Assembly: GCA_023374025.1 (NCBI GenBank)
Contig: SIJG01000006.1
Span: 171,596 to 235,595 of the forward strand
Length of the DNA stretch: 64,000 bases
From: Heterodera schachtii
Lineage: Eukaryota; Nematoda; Chromadorea; Rhabditida; Heteroderidae
Reading direction: 5' to 3'
How positions within the stretch are numbered: position 1 is the first letter of the stretch; each line of letters begins with the position of its first letter. The notes beneath the pieces are model-generated. The model had not been told where the DNA came from, ran no database searches, and saw nothing but the letters and a program-made list of their open reading frames with translations. This document shows, piece by piece, positions 9,599-19,791 of the stretch. Position numbers and translations under genes: made by a program.

Positions 9599-9927
9599 AT
9601 TAGTATCAATGATTTCCCTAATATATATCCCATATTATTCCCATTCTATGCCTATATTCCCATAACATTCCTCATGCACAACAAGTATTTTTGCACTATC
9701 CCCCATTTTGTTTCTATTTTTCCTCTACTTTTTTCCCCATTATCTTTCAGTCCCAATCCTCTCACCATCGATTCCCATTGCGTATCATCGATTTTTTCCA
9801 ATTGGTCATTTTCAATGTTTTAGTCAACAAATCTACAAACATTTATATTTTTCATTAACTTTTTTTCTTATAAAATTTTCTCTTTTTTTTTTGCTCAATT
9901 TACCTTACAATCTGAATTTTTATAAAA

Positions 9928-10201
9928 ATGTCCTTCTCGCCAAACTCGAACGGAAACAATGATTTTTCACTGGTCAGCAACAGCGGAACAACAACACTAA
10001 CAATGGCGCAACGGCGAATGGCCGCAACAGTTCTCCCCTCGGGTGGTGTGTTCGTGATAAGACATCATAATCATAAAATTTACCTCATATAAAATTTTTT
10101 TGTTTTAATTAAAGCGAGTCTCTCTTCTGCTCCTGCTGATGCTTCTGGTCAACATGGCCCATTTTCTGGTGATGTTCATCGTGCTGCTGAACAGACGTTG
10201 A
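9928..10201 (+). CDS. Candidate two-exon small tail-anchored protein
   Basis: Exon 1 (9928-10053) encodes 42 residues: MSFSPNSNGNNDFSLVSNSG, TTTLTMAQRRMAATVLPSGG and VF. A 61-bp GT...AG interval (10054-10114) leads in phase to exon 2 (10115-10201), RVSLLLLLMLLVNMAHFLVM then FIVLLNRR and a stop. The result is a 70-residue protein with one C-terminal membrane segment. An alternative donor at 10042 would give a different, soluble C terminus (SLSSAPADASGQHGPFSGDV). The region is GC-richer than its surroundings, supporting a real gene, but the splice choice is uncertain and I do not recognise the family. Confidence 0.35.
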
Positions 10202-10489
10202 TTAAAGGACGATAAAAAAATTTTTGATTTTTCACAATGTGATCATTTTTTGTGATCTCTTTTTTTGATTGCCCCTACCAAAAAAAAACTTCATATTGAA
10301 GAATTGGTTAGTTGCTGATCGTTGGAGGGGAGGGGTCCCATTTCGTTTACATTTCCCTGTTTCTTTGTTAAAAAATTTAGTGATGCTGTGGATCGCTGCT
10401 GATAACTGTACTTTCCCCAAAATCTCAACTATCTACGTCCCCTTAACTATTTGAAACCACTTTTGTGTATACATAAAGTTTCCTCAATT

Positions 10490-10735
10490 TCACCCAATTC
10501 TTGCTGAAGGAGTGCAGCATCCAAAGCAGCAACCGTCCGATTTGCAATCAGTCCTGCTTCTGTTCTTCATTGCTGTGTTGGTCTTACAGGTCGGAATATT
10601 TGTTGTAGTTTAACAAATGATTTTGCTGTGTACAGATGATGCAATTGTCTCTGCTCATGAACCATCGTCCGAAAAACAAGTTGCGAAGACCGACCCGCAG
10701 CCAACATGCCGTACCGTCCGCGACATGATCCCTAC
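10490..10735 (+). other. GC-richer exon-like stretch, gene structure unresolved
   Basis: One frame reads HPILAEGVQHPKQQPSDLQS then VLLLFFIAVLVLQVGIFVVV and a stop. After a TACAG acceptor, a second frame reads MMQLSLLMNHRPKNKLRRPT then RSQHAVPSAT and a stop. These could be exons of the gene starting at 9928 or of a separate small membrane protein. Confidence 0.25.
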
Positions 10736-11324
10736 ATTAATTTCCATTTTCTAAAAAATTTCATTTTCATATATTTAAAAATTTTCTTTAATTGGTATGG
10801 CAAAAAATATACACTTAATTGAATGAAAAACAATTTTCCCATTATTAAAATGTTTCCATCAAAAATTGGCTATTTCATACGTAAGCAAATTGTTTTGTTT
10901 TATTAATTTGGAATGATGAGAATTTTTTGTAGTTTCTTTATCATTTGAATTTTATGTCTTCAAAAATTATTTTTGGAAGTGATTGTTTTTGCTGTAATCA
11001 GTTTGATTTCTGTAAAATTAAAATATAAATTTTCTAAATTTTATTTTGCAAAAAGGAGAGAATTTTCGAATAGTTTTCTATTTCATTTCTGTTTCGGGTT
11101 TTAGATTGGCCAAAAAAGATATTTATTTGATTTTTAAAAATGAAAATTCTTTGTTAATTGTAGGACATAATTTAAGTTATTCATTTGATTACAATCAAGT
11201 TAATTAACTATTAAAAATTTTCTTCTATTACTTCGCGATTTTACATCGACACATTTTGAAATGAATATTATGCATTTGTAATTAAGGATATTTTTAAATA
11301 ATTATATTTATACTCTACTGATCA

Positions 11325-11375
11325 TCAAAATTGTAATGAAAGTAGGGAAATAAAAAAAATATTTTTGATCAGTAG
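11325..11375 (+). promoter_or_regulatory. Conserved inverted repeat upstream of member 3
   Basis: CTACTGATCA at 11325-11334 and TGATCAGTAG at 11366-11375, with CAGTAGGGA-type repeats between, as at the other family genes. Confidence 0.45.
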
Positions 11376-11486
11376 GGATAAAAATGTTTATTTAATCGTG
11401 GAATACTTTAGTTTTTATTTCATTATAATCTTTTTAAATTTTATTGTTTTAAATTAATTTGTTTTTAGGAATATCTCTTCTTTAAA

Positions 11487-12171
11487 ATGAAAGTATGCCT
11501 AATATTTTCTTTAATTTTATTTTTGATCGTCCTAATTAATATTCATTATGTTGGATCAGAGGATAAAAAATTGAAACAGAAATCATTTGATGAAATATTT
11601 GGAGAAAAATGGGAAGAAAAGGAAGAAGAAAAACGAAATGAACTCAAAAAAAGAGTAATAATTGAAAAATTCAACAAAATAAAAGAGAAAATAAAGCAAA
11701 AAGGAAGAAAATATTCAAATAAACAATGGAATAAAATTGAAAGAAAAATTGGAAGAAAATTGGGGACAAATCGCACATATATTTTTGAATGGATTAAAGA
11801 ATTGGGGCTTAATCAAAAAATATATAAATGTCATAAATTAAAAACAAATGAAGAAAAAATTGAAATTGTACAAAAATTTATTGAAATGAAAAATGAATAT
11901 AAACAAAAAGAAAGAAAGTATTCGAAAAAAGAAGGCGAGCAAATTAATGAAGAAATTTGTAAGAAAATTAGAGTTAAACATAGAACAATTGAAAATTGGA
12001 AGAAACAATTTGGAATTAGTCAGTAAAAGAATAACGGAGGAAGAAAAAATAGTAAAAATGAAAATTTATTGGCAAATAAAAAGCGAAAATCCAAAAATGA
12101 GTGATAATGAAATTGCAAAAATATTGAAAATTCATAGCAGAAGCATTTTTAATTGGAAGAAACAATTTTAA
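11487..12171 (+). pseudogene. HTH effector, module 3 lost by frameshift
   Basis: The open frame 11487-12026 encodes 179 residues: signal MKVCLIFSLILFLIVLINIH, linker KQKSFDEIFGEKWEEKEEE, module 1 (NRTYIFEWIKELG) and module 2 (KHRTIENWKKQFGIS), then a stop. An extra base next to KQFGIS shifts the frame. Downstream, another frame to 12171 still encodes RITEEEKIVKMKIYWQIK and the module-3 helix HSRSIFNWKKQF. The protein may therefore be a functional two-module form, or the gene may be dying. Another two-module member (23698-24201) suggests that the shorter form may be tolerated. Acceptor TTTTTAG lies just before the ATG. Confidence 0.7.
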
Positions 12172-12295
12172 GAAGAAATGTTTAAGAAAAGAGTAGAAGA
12201 AGAAGAAAAAGAGTGATTTGTTTGTGATTTTCAATTTAATATAGTTTTGTCGCTTTTTTCTTTAATTTGACAAATTATAAATTTCCTATTTTTCA

Positions 12296-12380
12296 AAAAA
12301 AATTGGAATTAGTCGTTTAGATATTGAAAACTGGAAGAACCAATTGAAAAATGGATCAACTAATTTGGCATTCACATCTT
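12296..12380 (+). pseudogene. Decayed HTH fossil downstream
   Basis: Reads IGISRLDIENWKNQ then EKWINXFGIH-like sequence with slips. It is duplicated at 16978-17060 behind the next family gene. Confidence 0.4.
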
Positions 12381-12559
12381 TGCATTTTCGAATTAAATTT
12401 ATTCAAAAATCCACCAAATTTCTAAGTATTTTTAAAAAAAAATTTCTGAAGAGTTTGAAATTTTATCCAAAAATGGTTAAAAGTATTTTTTGTGTTAGAA
12501 TTCGAGGGCGCTTTCATAAACTAAGCCCCGGGTATATAAAAATTATTTAAAATTAATTC

Positions 12560-13440
12560 TTTTATTAATATTGAAATTTATTTTACATCTTGGCCCTAAT
12601 AATATTCATTTTTTAATCATTTGAGTGTGTTATTTTCGGGTACATCCTTGGCATTTCCGTCCAATTGTACCTCGGCTGTCGAGCTTTTTGTGCCATTTTG
12701 AGCACAGTCAGTGGCATTTCGTTTTTATTTATTTAAAATAATTTGCTGACATCCGTTGCAATTGTCAGTGAATTGTTTCTCTCATTTTTGCCGCATTTTC
12801 TTCCATTTATTTGGGAAAGGGTACGCCGAAATATTTTTTATCAATTATTATTTAAAAAATATATTTTCAAATATTAATTAATAAAATTAATCATGAGTTA
12901 TTTTATGTTTTGTATTTATAGAAATATTAATAACATAATTACATAAATACAAATTTTTACTTTATTTTCGAAGATTGTCCTTATTTGAAGGAGACAAAAA
13001 CTCTTGTTTCAAGATTTTCTTTTTAATATTTACCATTAATGTTTCAAAAACTTCAAAAATAACCACTTTAAAAATTTTTAGGCACAATTAAATTTAAATA
13101 TCATTTTCAATGAAAAATTTAAAATCTCATTTAACCAGCATTAAATTAAAATTCAAAAAAAATCTTAATTTATTCAAAAAATCTCAAATATTACCAGTTT
13201 TTTCATGAAATTTTTATTACGCCTAATTTTGGGCGGAGTTTTGAACACAAATTAAATTGCACTTTTGTATATTTTCTAATATTATTAAACTAATTTATAA
13301 TCTAACTGAATCAATATTTAAGCGAAAAGCCCAGTTTAAAAACTCAAAAAATCATCTGCCTATTCAAAAACTTTTGGAAGTTACCAATTTTTTTAAAATG
13401 AAATTTATTTTTAGGCCAAATTTGTTGGGGTGTGGCGAAT
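12560..13440. other. Intergenic, no gene seen
   Basis: A+T-rich spacer. The part from about 12310 to 12720 is repeated at 16990-17400 behind the next family gene, so it belongs to the duplicated flank. I see no supported gene. Confidence 0.4.
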
Positions 13441-13445
13441 TTTTT

Positions 13446-13886
13446 AGTACTTATCTAGTTTGCCGGAGCAGATTTCACATACATTTTCAAATGCCTATAA
13501 ATGTATTCATTTTATATGCATAAAAACATAAGTAAATATTGGATTCTAATATTTATTCACGAATTGATAAATAGAAGCAACTTGAGTCCAAAAATAATAA
13601 AAAAAATATCAGGTCCTTGAAATCGTTTACGCCATAAAAACTCTTCCACATAAGAGTGTTCCATATCTTTTTTTGTGCTCCGCTTTGAATTTCTGCCAAA
13701 GTCCTCCTTCAACTGTATTGGTAGCCATTCTTCAAATTCTGTATCTGTTTTTTGCAGGAGAGTAAATAAATCGCGAATATTAAAGTCTTTTAATAAATCC
13801 ATGCTTAAAAAAACACTGTAAAATGAATACATTTATAGGCATTTGAAAATGTATGTGAAATCTGTCCGGTAAACTAGATAAGTACC
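13446..13886 (-). mobile_element. TIR element, possibly Merlin/IS1595-like, with transposase N-terminal piece
   Basis: Arms of about 75 bp are inverted copies: 13446-13520 (AGTACTTATCTAGTTTGCCG and on) and 13810-13886 (ending CTAGATAAGTACC). Between them the minus strand encodes a frame (13557-13832) containing MDLLKDFNIRDLFTLLQKTD and TEFEEWLPIQL. This resembles, from memory, the N-terminal lead-in of IS1595/ISXO2-like transposases; no catalytic domain follows. Family placement is tentative. The flanking T-rich sequence blurs the target duplication. Confidence 0.5.
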
Positions 13887-13899
13887 GATTTTTTCCCTG

Positions 13900-14690
13900 T
13901 AGATAAAAAAAATTGAAAATATTGATAAATCGTTTTTTGTCACCTTTGATTGACTATTTCAAATCTGGAAATTTTAAGTAAAAATCTGACAAATTTTTCG
14001 TCTAACAATAAACATTGAAATATGCAATATAATTATCATAGAGGCACCCATTCTTCAATACTCCAATCAGGGACGGTCCCAGCAATTCGGCTTGGTTTGG
14101 AGGTACCTCCCCCCGGGCGACGAACTTTTTTTTTTTTTGCTTTTCACAAAATTTTTGTATTTTTAATGCGATTTGTTAATTGATTTTGTCCAAAAATGAT
14201 AAATTTTGCTATTTTGAGCCATTTTTTAGCAGATTTTCATCAAAAATTTGTTGGTTTTTTGAAAAATTAAGCGAAATTTTTGGAAATTTTGTGTCAGGCT
14301 AGAAAGGTGGGGGAGGGGGCAATTGTCTAATCCAATTATGAAAATTCTGATGAGAAGTAATCACAATGTTTAACTTTTTTAATTTATTATGTTTTAAGAA
14401 AATTTATTTAAATTAGCCTCATAATAATTTTTTTTCAATATTTTAGTTATTATTTGTGGCATAAAATATTAGTTTTTGCTCTTTTTTAATTTGGATTAAA
14501 TATTTAACAAATTCGTGCACTTTGAGCCTACAACTCAGACAATTGTTTTTATACATGAAAAAATGGTAATACTATGGTTTTCTGAAAATGTGCAATGTTA
14601 AATATAAAATAATCATGTCCCGACATTTTTTCGACAGTGGACATTTGGACAGTGAAAACATTTGGACCGAAGCGGACAATTGGACAATGG
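13900..14690. other. Intergenic, possible transposon ends, no gene seen
   Basis: A patch at 14069-14125 (CAGGGACGGTCCCAGCAATT then a C run) and another at 14290-14325 (GGTGGGGGAGGGGGC) look like ends of a degraded element. The bases at 14625-14690 carry ACAGTGGACATTTGGACAG-type repeats. No open coding sequence is supported. Confidence 0.35.
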
Positions 14691-14694
14691 AACA

Positions 14695-14766
14695 TTACGA
14701 CACTGAGTGTATTTTTATTAAGACGATCAAAAAAACAATTAAAGAGAATAATAGGCATAATTTCAT
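14695..14766 (-). pseudogene. Orphan signal peptide with its upstream region
   Basis: The minus strand encodes 23 residues, MKLCLLFSLIVFLIVLIKIH SVS, then a stop. This is the family secretion signal, fused at its end to GACAGTGGACATTTGG-type repeat DNA. On its 5' side (14767-15000, minus strand) the acceptor-like TTTTTAG and the CTACTGATCA-type element are both preserved. A promoter-proximal gene part was therefore truncated by a transposon-like sequence. Confidence 0.55.
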
Positions 14767-14948
14767 TTTAAAAATGAGTATTTCTAAAAAGAAAATAATT
14801 TAAAACATTAATAATTGAATTTATTATTTAATTTCACAGCATAATTCATGCCAAATACACATATAATTAATATATTGAATAAAAATTTTAAGAAAATTGT
14901 AATTAAATTAAAAACTTAAGTAATTCCACGATTAAATAAAATTTTATT

Positions 14949-15000
14949 CTACTCAGAGCAAAAAAAATTTTATTCCCTACTTTTATTACAATACTGATCA
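14949..15000 (-). promoter_or_regulatory. Inverted-repeat block of the truncated minus-strand copy
   Basis: TACTGATCA at 14992-15000 and a degenerate CTACTCAGAGCA at 14949-14960 mirror the block found before the intact genes, with the CCCTACTTTTATTACAAT core between them. Confidence 0.35.
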
Positions 15001-15059
15001 TGAGCATAAGTAGAAATAAATATTTAAAATTATTTTTATTTACAAATGCCTAAAAAATA

Positions 15060-15600
15060 TTCCAATGCAAGAAATTTCCAACAAAAAATCTGATAATTTC
15101 CTGATTATGCAAAAATCTTGCAAAATCATTTGATGTAATTACTGCCTATTAACTTGATTAGTAATAGAAATAACTAAAAAAAGTTGGAAAATTCACGGAT
15201 GAGGAGAAGATGGAAAATCCAATTTCTATCAGATAGATCCAAATTGATCTTAATTCTACACTTTGGTTAGTTTGGGCAATCCAAATTTAAATATAATTCA
15301 AACATAAAAATTAATGATTTGGGTATAAAAATAGAAATTCAAAATTAGAAAAAAACACCAATAAATTTTTTTTTGGGGGGTTTTATTGTTTTTAGCAAAA
15401 ACTATGGCTATTAAAAATTTTTTGAAAAATTCGTTTTTTGGTACTAAACTTTTTGACCAAAGGTCCAAGCAGAAAAAATAATCGAGAAAGCATAATTCGT
15501 TTCCGCCAATTTTTAATGGATTTGTTGACATTTTCTTCAAAACCTATAAATACAATTATTCAGCTTATTTTTTAAATTTTTGCCAATAAAATTTTCATTT
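15060..15600. other. Intergenic, no gene seen
   Basis: A+T-rich spacer between divergent family upstream regions. From about 15620 it matches the 11020-11480 upstream region of member 3. Confidence 0.35.
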
Positions 15601-15913
15601 TTGGAAATGATTTTTTATTAAATATAAATTTTCCAAATTTTATTTTGGAAAAAGGAGAGAATTTTCAAATAGTTTTCTATTTCATTTCTGTTTCGGGTTT
15701 TAGATTGGCCAAAAAAATATTTATTTGATTTTTAAAAATGAAAATTCTTCGATAATTGGAGGACATAATTTAAGTTATTCATTTGATTACAATCAAGTTA
15801 ATTAACTATTAAAAATTTTCTTCTATTACTTCGCGATTTTACATCGACACATTTTGAAATGAATATTAGGCATTTGTAATTAAGAATATTTTTAAAATAA
15901 TTATATTTATACT

Positions 15914-15974
15914 CTACTGATCATCAAAATTGTAATGAAAGTAGGGAAATAAAAAAAATATTTTTGATCAGTAG
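15914..15974 (+). promoter_or_regulatory. Conserved inverted repeat upstream of member 4
   Basis: CTACTGATCA at 15914-15923 and TGATCAGTAG at 15965-15974. Confidence 0.45.
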
Positions 15975-16166
15975 GGACAAAAATGTTTATTTAATCGTGG
16001 AATACTTTGGTTTTTATTTCATTATAATCTTTTTAAAATTAATTTATTGTGTATTCTATTTACTTATGTATGTATTTGTCATGAAAAATATTCTGTCATA
16101 TTAAAACAATAAATTCATTTTTTAATGTTTTAAATTAATTTTTTTTTAGGAATATCTCTTTTTTAA

Positions 16167-16883
16167 ATGAAATTATGCTTAATATTTTCTTTAATTTTGT
16201 TTTTGATCGTCTTAATAAAAATTAATTATGTTGGATCAGAAAAGATTAAATTGGAAGAAAAATCATTTGATGAAATATTTGGAGAAAAATGGGAAGAAAA
16301 AGAAGAAGAAAAATTGGAAGAAAAAAGAGAAATAATTGCAAAATTTTATAAAATAAAAGAGAAAATAAAGCAAAAAGGAAGAAAATATTCAACAAAAGAA
16401 TGGAGTAAAATAAGTACGAAAATAGCAAAAAAATTGGGAACAAATCGAGACAAAATTTATAAATGGATTAAACAATTTGGTATTAATCAAAATAAATGCT
16501 ACAAATCAAAGACTGACGAAGAAAAAATTGAAATTGTCAAAAAATTTATTGAAATGACAAATGAATACAGACAAAAAGGAAGAAAATATTCATTAAAGGA
16601 ATGGCACCAAAATTATGCCGAAATTTGTAAGAAAATTGGAGTTAGTCATGCAACAATTAATAGATGGAAGAAGCAATTTGGAATTAGAAAGAAAAGAATA
16701 ACGGAGGAAGAAAAAATAGAAAAAATGAAAATTTATTGGGAAATTAAAAAAGAAAATGCGAAAATGAGTGATAATGCAATTTCCAAAATTGTAAACACTT
16801 CAAATCAGAATATTCTTAATTGGAAGAAACAATTTGAAGAAGAAATGTTTAAGAAAAGAGTAGAAGAAGAAGAAGAAGAGTGA
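16167..16883 (+). CDS. Secreted triple helix-turn-helix protein, member 4
   Basis: An intact 238-residue member. The signal is MKLCLIFSLILFLIVLIKIN and the linker is EEKSFDEIFGEKWEEKEEE. Module 1 ends NRDKIYKWIKQFG, module 2 ends SHATINRWKKQFG and module 3 ends SNQNILNWKKQFEEEMF with an acidic tail. Compared with member 1, the scaffold is nearly constant, while the residues before each I-x-x-W differ in all three modules. A splice acceptor (TTTTTTAG) precedes the ATG, and the upstream inverted repeat is present. No coding intron is evident. Confidence 0.8.
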   Translation: MKLCLIFSLILFLIVLIKINYVGSEKIKLEEKSFDEIFGEKWEEKEEEKLEEKREIIAKFYKIKEKIKQKGRKYSTKEWSKISTKIAKKLGTNRDKIYKWIKQFGINQNKCYKSKTDEEKIEIVKKFIEMTNEYRQKGRKYSLKEWHQNYAEICKKIGVSHATINRWKKQFGIRKKRITEEEKIEKMKIYWEIKKENAKMSDNAISKIVNTSNQNILNWKKQFEEEMFKKRVEEEEEE

Positions 16884-16977
16884 TTTTGTTTGTGATTTTC
16901 AATTTAATATATTTTTTGTCGCTTTTTTCTTTATTTAATTTGCCAAATTATAAATTTCCTATTTTTCCAAAAAAAAA

Positions 16978-17060
16978 AAATTGGAATTCGTCGTTTATAT
17001 ATTGAAAACTGGAAGAACCAATTGAAAAATGGATCAACTAATTTGGCATTCACATCTTTG
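16978..17060 (+). pseudogene. Decayed HTH fossil downstream of member 4
   Basis: Duplicate of 12296-12380. Contains YIENWKNQ-like and EKWIN-like remnants with slips. Confidence 0.4.
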
Positions 17061-17410
17061 CATTTTCGAATTAAATTTATTCAAAATCCACCAAATTTCT
17101 GTATTTAAAAAAAAATTTCTGAAGAGTTTGAAATTTTATCCAAAAATGGTTAAAAGTATTTTTTGTGTTAGAATTCGAGGGCGCTTTCATAAACTAAGCC
17201 CCGGGTATATAAAAATTATTTAAAATTAATTCTTTTATTAATATTGAAATTTATTTTACATCTTGGCCCTAATAATATTCATTTTTTAATCATTTGAGTG
17301 TGAAATTTTCGGCTGTATTCTTGGCATTCCGTCAAATTGTACCTCGGCTGTTGAGCTTTTAGTGCCATTTTTAACACAATCAGTGGCATTTCGTTTTTCG
17401 TCGTTTTTTA

Positions 17411-17576
17411 CAAACGGCGGCGATTCAATGGGACAACAAAAATTGGGATATTTTGAACAACGTCATCATTAATTTGTCGTATGTCATTTGCATTGGGTAA
17501 GCAATAAAAAAGCATTTTAATTTGTTTAAAAAATTCAAATTGCGCTTAATTTAGGCCATTGTCTCCGCCAGAATAA
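17411..17576 (+). pseudogene. F-box-like family, C-terminal fragment
   Basis: The first exon piece reads WDNKNWDILNNVIINLSYVI then CIG, and ends GG|GTAAGC at 17496/17497. A second exon from 17555 (after TTTAG) completes G-P-L-S-P-P-E and stops. Both the C-I-G|GTAAG donor and the GPLSPP second exon recur at 21100/21295, so the intron position is conserved in the family. No upstream part of the gene is attached. Confidence 0.5.
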
Positions 17577-17839
17577 CAACAACAGTGATCACTGATCAGC
17601 AGAGGAAATGAATTATTTAATTGAGAAATGATCGATCAAATTCATCAGTGCTAATAATGTATTTTATGAAGAAAAGTCGTAAATATGTGTATGTTAATAA
17701 ATTGGAGATACAAAAAATGGCAAAATTTGCTAGAGATCATTTTTTAATTCTCAAAAGTTCCGCATTTTATCCCCGGGAAAATCCTCATTATAAAAAATTC
17801 TGCGCAACAGGTTTTAGAATTTAGACAAAACAATCTCAT

Positions 17840-18181
17840 TTTCTGAATCGAAAAGATGGGAAGCCGAAACAATTGCAGTTCTTTGGTTGCAATGATCATG
17901 ATGACCGAGAAATTCTTGAAAGGGTCAACAATTTCAAAGAGGTATAAATTTTTCTATCTTTTTCAGAGCAAAATTTTTGGAATCGGTGAACGAATGGACC
18001 CAAGAAAAGCTGATACTGATGAAAGAATATGAATATAAATGCAAGATGATTATTGGCTGTTGAAGCGATGCCAAATTGGGCAAATGGTTCAGTGGGAAGA
18101 CCAAAATTCGAACAATTTAAACAGAGTCGAGTTTTACTTGGATGGCGACGACAAAAATTGCACTGGATCAGCTCAGTAAAT
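17840..18181 (+). pseudogene. F-box-like family relic, C-terminal half
   Basis: Pieces in different frames read NRKDGKPKQLQFFGCNDHDD (17840 on), ILERVNNFKE, FLESVNEWTQEKLILMKEYE and WLLKRCQIGQMVQWED, then NLNRVEFYLDGDDKNCTGSA and a stop. The order (KDG-P-K, V-N-N-F-K-E, N-E-x-T-x-E-K-L-x-L, WLLKRCPIGE, NLN-x-V) is that of a large expanded family with degenerate F-boxes that I know from cyst nematodes. The frame changes make this copy dead. Confidence 0.55.
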
Positions 18182-18239
18182 TATTGTATCGATAAGATTA
18201 AAATGTTAAATTATTACCTATTAATCTATGAATGTTGAT

Positions 18240-19332
18240 GAAAATTTTGGTGAAATTTGTTTAAAAAATTTCTCTTGAAAAATTCCCGATTTTTCTCGCT
18301 GTCCCGGACGAAAACCAATGTCCCGGTCCCGACTTTTCTGCTCCCGGTAATCAATTGATTCTTTAAAAAGCTCAAAAAAGTGAGGACCATCTTAAATTGA
18401 AAGCATAAAAATTTTAAAAAAACCTATGTTTGCCTGTTTTGACGTTATGCCAAAAGTTATTAACAAAAAAGCGACCCCTAAAATTTTCAAATATGTGATT
18501 TTGCTTAATTTTGTAACTTTCTGAATAAAAAAAACAACTGTCCGCCGGAAGTGAATTAGGTAGATAATTAAATGTATTTGTGAAATCTGTCGATCATTTT
18601 GAATGGAAATGGATTTGATGCTTTTTTTCTCTCTGCAGTGATCTCAATTTATGCCAATTTTGTTTACCTAATTTGAATTGACGACTACGAATTCCCGTTC
18701 CGTCACCGATTTTCTGGAGCATTAAGCATGGCTAACTTAACGAAAACCCTAAATGCCGGGTCACATGTACGTATTACAAATTTCGGATCTTCAATTAAAA
18801 ATCTCCAATTGTCGCTCCACGTTTTTTCTGAACGGCACATTTTCTTGACCACTTGAACACTTCTTCGCACTCTTACTCGTCAGCAAATTTTATTATTATT
18901 TTGAATAATTATCAAAAATCTTTGCGATCGTTTGATTTGATTTAAAAAATTGGCTATTTCAAGTCGCTTATTAATTAATTGAATTATCTTTTTTGCCATT
19001 TTCTCCTCCTTTCCTAGCCCCCCCCCCCCCCGTGAAGGACAATCCGTTAATAATGGACAATCCGTCAGTGGAAAATTGGTCAGTAAATTTTATACAATAT
19101 TTCAAATTACTTATTAATTAATTTAATTTAGCATTTTTTTTTCTTTTTGCCTTTTTCTCATCTACTTCCCCCCCCCCCCCCCCCCCCGTTGACCCCTTTT
19201 TTCGTTCGGCGTAATGACCCGACTCAACTTAACCCCTCCCTTCTCCCCATTTGCACAGCTATGCTCTTCCTATATACAAATCCTCCAATATAATTCAGTT
19301 TCAGTGTTCATCCTTTTCTTAAATATTTTCAG
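18240..19332. other. Spacer with C-run tracts, no gene seen
   Basis: A+T-rich, with a TCCCGGTCCCGACTTTTC-type transposon-like patch at 18300-18350. Long C runs lie at about 19017-19031 and 19169-19187. GACAATCCGTCAGTGG at about 19057 matches the ends of the TIR element at 37837-39067. Confidence 0.4.
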
Positions 19333-19465
19333 GCGGAAAAATTCTTTTCTAATGGAACAATTAAAATCCTTCGCCGCCATTTCATCTGTCGAAATTGGTG
19401 AAAATCAGCAGCAGCAATCGCCGGATTCATTTGTGGCAACATCTTTTGGGAGGCGACGGCATTAG
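19333..19465 (+). CDS. Unidentified short terminal exon
   Basis: After an acceptor (TATTTTCAG ending 19332) the frame reads RRKNSFLMEQLKSFAAISSV, then EIGENQQQQSPDSFVATSFG, RRRH and a stop. An ATG at 19352 would give 37 residues. It is GC-richer than its surroundings. It might be the 5' part of the F-box-like pseudogene that starts about 330 bp downstream. I do not recognise it. Confidence 0.3.
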
Positions 19466-19791
19466 TAACAGTGACCAAAAAGAATAAAATCTAGAAATTC
19501 CAAAAATGCGAATTGCTGAAACCATCCGGCAAAAATAGTCTAGCTTAAGCATTTATTGGTGAAATGACAAAACAAAAATTTATGGCAAATAGGTTTTAAG
19601 ATAAGTTTCAATCCGAGTAACTAACTATTCAAATAATTAAATTATTTAATATATTTTTTTAATTAATGTTAGTCAATGGATTTTAATTTTAAACAATTAT
19701 AAAATGCAAAAAACCCAAAACCAACTTTTCATCATTTCCGAATTTGGTTTGCGGTTCTTTAACTCGGACAATTTGAATTATTCACTCATTC

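Noticed and set aside
9461..9823. 120-residue frame with IPRGIPAVI-type repeats
   Set aside because: It is generated by the 42-bp minisatellite and shares no coding features with its surroundings.
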